NCBI GenBank assembly: GCA_021286925.1
Contig: JAJTBL010000124.1
Location: 1-5,871, forward strand
Source of the DNA: Spirochaetia bacterium
Lineage (GTDB): Bacteria > Spirochaetota > Spirochaetia > Treponematales > Rectinemataceae
DNA: 5,871 bases
Reading direction: 5' to 3'
In this document: positions 5,291 to 5,871 of the stretch, in pieces
Layout of the letters: every line of letters begins with the position of its first letter
Position numbering within the stretch: the stretch's first letter is position 1
Position numbers and translations under genes: made by a program
Notes under the pieces: model-generated
The model's input: the letters and a program-made list of their open reading frames with translations, nothing else
Told to the model about the DNA's origin: nothing
Databases searched by the model: none

Positions 5291-5871
5291 TCATGCAACC
5301 GCATACTTCGGCAGATAGTCGTCTTTCTTCTTCAGCGGTGTCCTGAACGCTCGCATCCACAGCCGGCTCTCCAGCGCAGGAATAGCAGCTCGACTTAAAA
5401 ATGCCCGATCCCGAACCAGCACAGCCCGTTCATACGCAATCGCTTCCTTCGATATCCCTGCAGCCTCCCCATGCGTCAGCCGGTTCTTCCCTTTCTTCGC
5501 TATCCTGTACGGCTTCTTGTAGTTGTGCCACACCATATACACGATCATCCGGTTCATCATGTTCCCCACATTCCGTGAAAAGCACACCGTCTCCCGCCGA
5601 TGATTCGCCTGATCCTTGCGAACTTCCCGTTCCGAGTAGTTCGATGAAAACAAAGGATTGGTCCTAGTCCTCGGCGCTTTCGAATTGATCGTTGTATGAG
5701 TTATGAAGGCTTTCATGAAGTGACGGGCAAGGGCTCGAGCGTATTCTTTTTTCTCATCGGTAATCAGCACATACCTCCTCCCCGAGCGAGGTTTCCAGGT
5801 CTCGGCGAGCGCATTCAGCAGTTCCTGAAACGACCGCTCGAGCGCCCGTTTTTCGAAGCTGAACGTGGGGT
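5291..5871 (-). CDS. Probable transposase, C-terminal part (partial, 5' end outside window)
   Basis: The minus-strand frame is open from the right edge to TGA at 5291-5293, giving 192 visible residues. It looks like the end of a DDE-type transposase: RRYVLITDEKKEY (31-43) with a candidate catalytic Asp at 38, then TINSKAPRTRTNPLF (60-74), then SEREVRKDQANHRRETVCFSRN (79-100), carrying candidate catalytic Glu residues (80 or 93). The order Asp-Tyr, Ser-x-x-x-Arg-Thr, ER-x-x-R and ET-x-x-FSRN recalls the C-terminal pattern of IS1-like transposases, but the exact family is uncertain. It is very basic, as expected for DNA binding. The frame is intact with no stop or frameshift in the visible part. 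It is convergent with cyuA, and its end should lie close to an insertion-sequence terminus in 5073-5290. The true start cannot be seen; an internal GTG at 5770 is not it. Confidence 0.75.
   Translation of the reverse strand, partial: PTFSFEKRALERSFQELLNALAETWKPRSGRRYVLITDEKKEYARALARHFMKAFITHTTINSKAPRTRTNPLFSSNYSEREVRKDQANHRRETVCFSRNVGNMMNRMIVYMVWHNYKKPYRIAKKGKNRLTHGEAAGISKEAIAYERAVLVRDRAFLSRAAIPALESRLWMRAFRTPLKKKDDYLPKYAVA

Noticed and set aside
5091..5346. Plus-strand open frames of 75 codons after cyuA
   Set aside because: They cross the inverted repeats and then run antisense to the transposase, and they lack any domain or ribosome binding site.
5768..5780. GGAGGAGG followed by GTG at 5770 as the transposase start
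   Set aside because: The purine run encodes part of the SGRRYVL segment and the frame stays open and transposase-like for 33 more codons to the window edge, so it looks like an internal coincidence.

Overview
This window looks like ordinary bacterial chromosome with moderately high GC. The coding regions are GC-rich and the gaps between genes are distinctly more AT-rich. It holds five protein genes, two of them cut by the window edges. I could not place the organism. None of the visible starts has a strong Shine-Dalgarno sequence. The N-terminal HTH plus receiver regulator and the heptamer repeats suggest a Gram-negative lineage outside the classic models, with a spirochaete-like bacterium as a weak guess.

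Layout. On the minus strand, from about 1010 down to 1, lie a regulator with an excisionase/MerR-like helix-turn-helix fused to a receiver domain (384-1010) and, 57 bases further on, the first 108 codons of a macrodomain protein (1-326). The macrodomain gene runs off the left edge. The two could be cotranscribed. An AT-rich divergent intergenic region (1011-1146) separates the regulator from tex (1147-3585, plus strand), which encodes the S1-domain transcription accessory protein. A 182-base gap (3586-3767) follows, with a heptamer tandem repeat, a long imperfect inverted repeat and a nested terminator-like hairpin. Next is cyuA (3768-5072, plus strand), an iron-sulfur L-cysteine desulfidase with all four expected key cysteines. 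A 218-base gene-free gap (5073-5290) contains another long, nested inverted repeat and a 12-base direct repeat. The window ends in the C-terminal 192 residues of a probable transposase on the minus strand (5291-5871), convergent with cyuA.

How the genes relate. There is no obvious single pathway. Tex is a housekeeping RNA/transcription factor, CyuA breaks down cysteine, the macrodomain protein probably removes ADP-ribose-type modifications, and the HTH-receiver protein probably regulates transcription in response to an unlinked kinase. The transposase marks the right end as a mobile-element junction. I see no clear evidence of a wholly new system. The most notable unexplained signals are the two long foldable intergenic elements (3637-3732 and 5131-5214) and the unusual regulator architecture.
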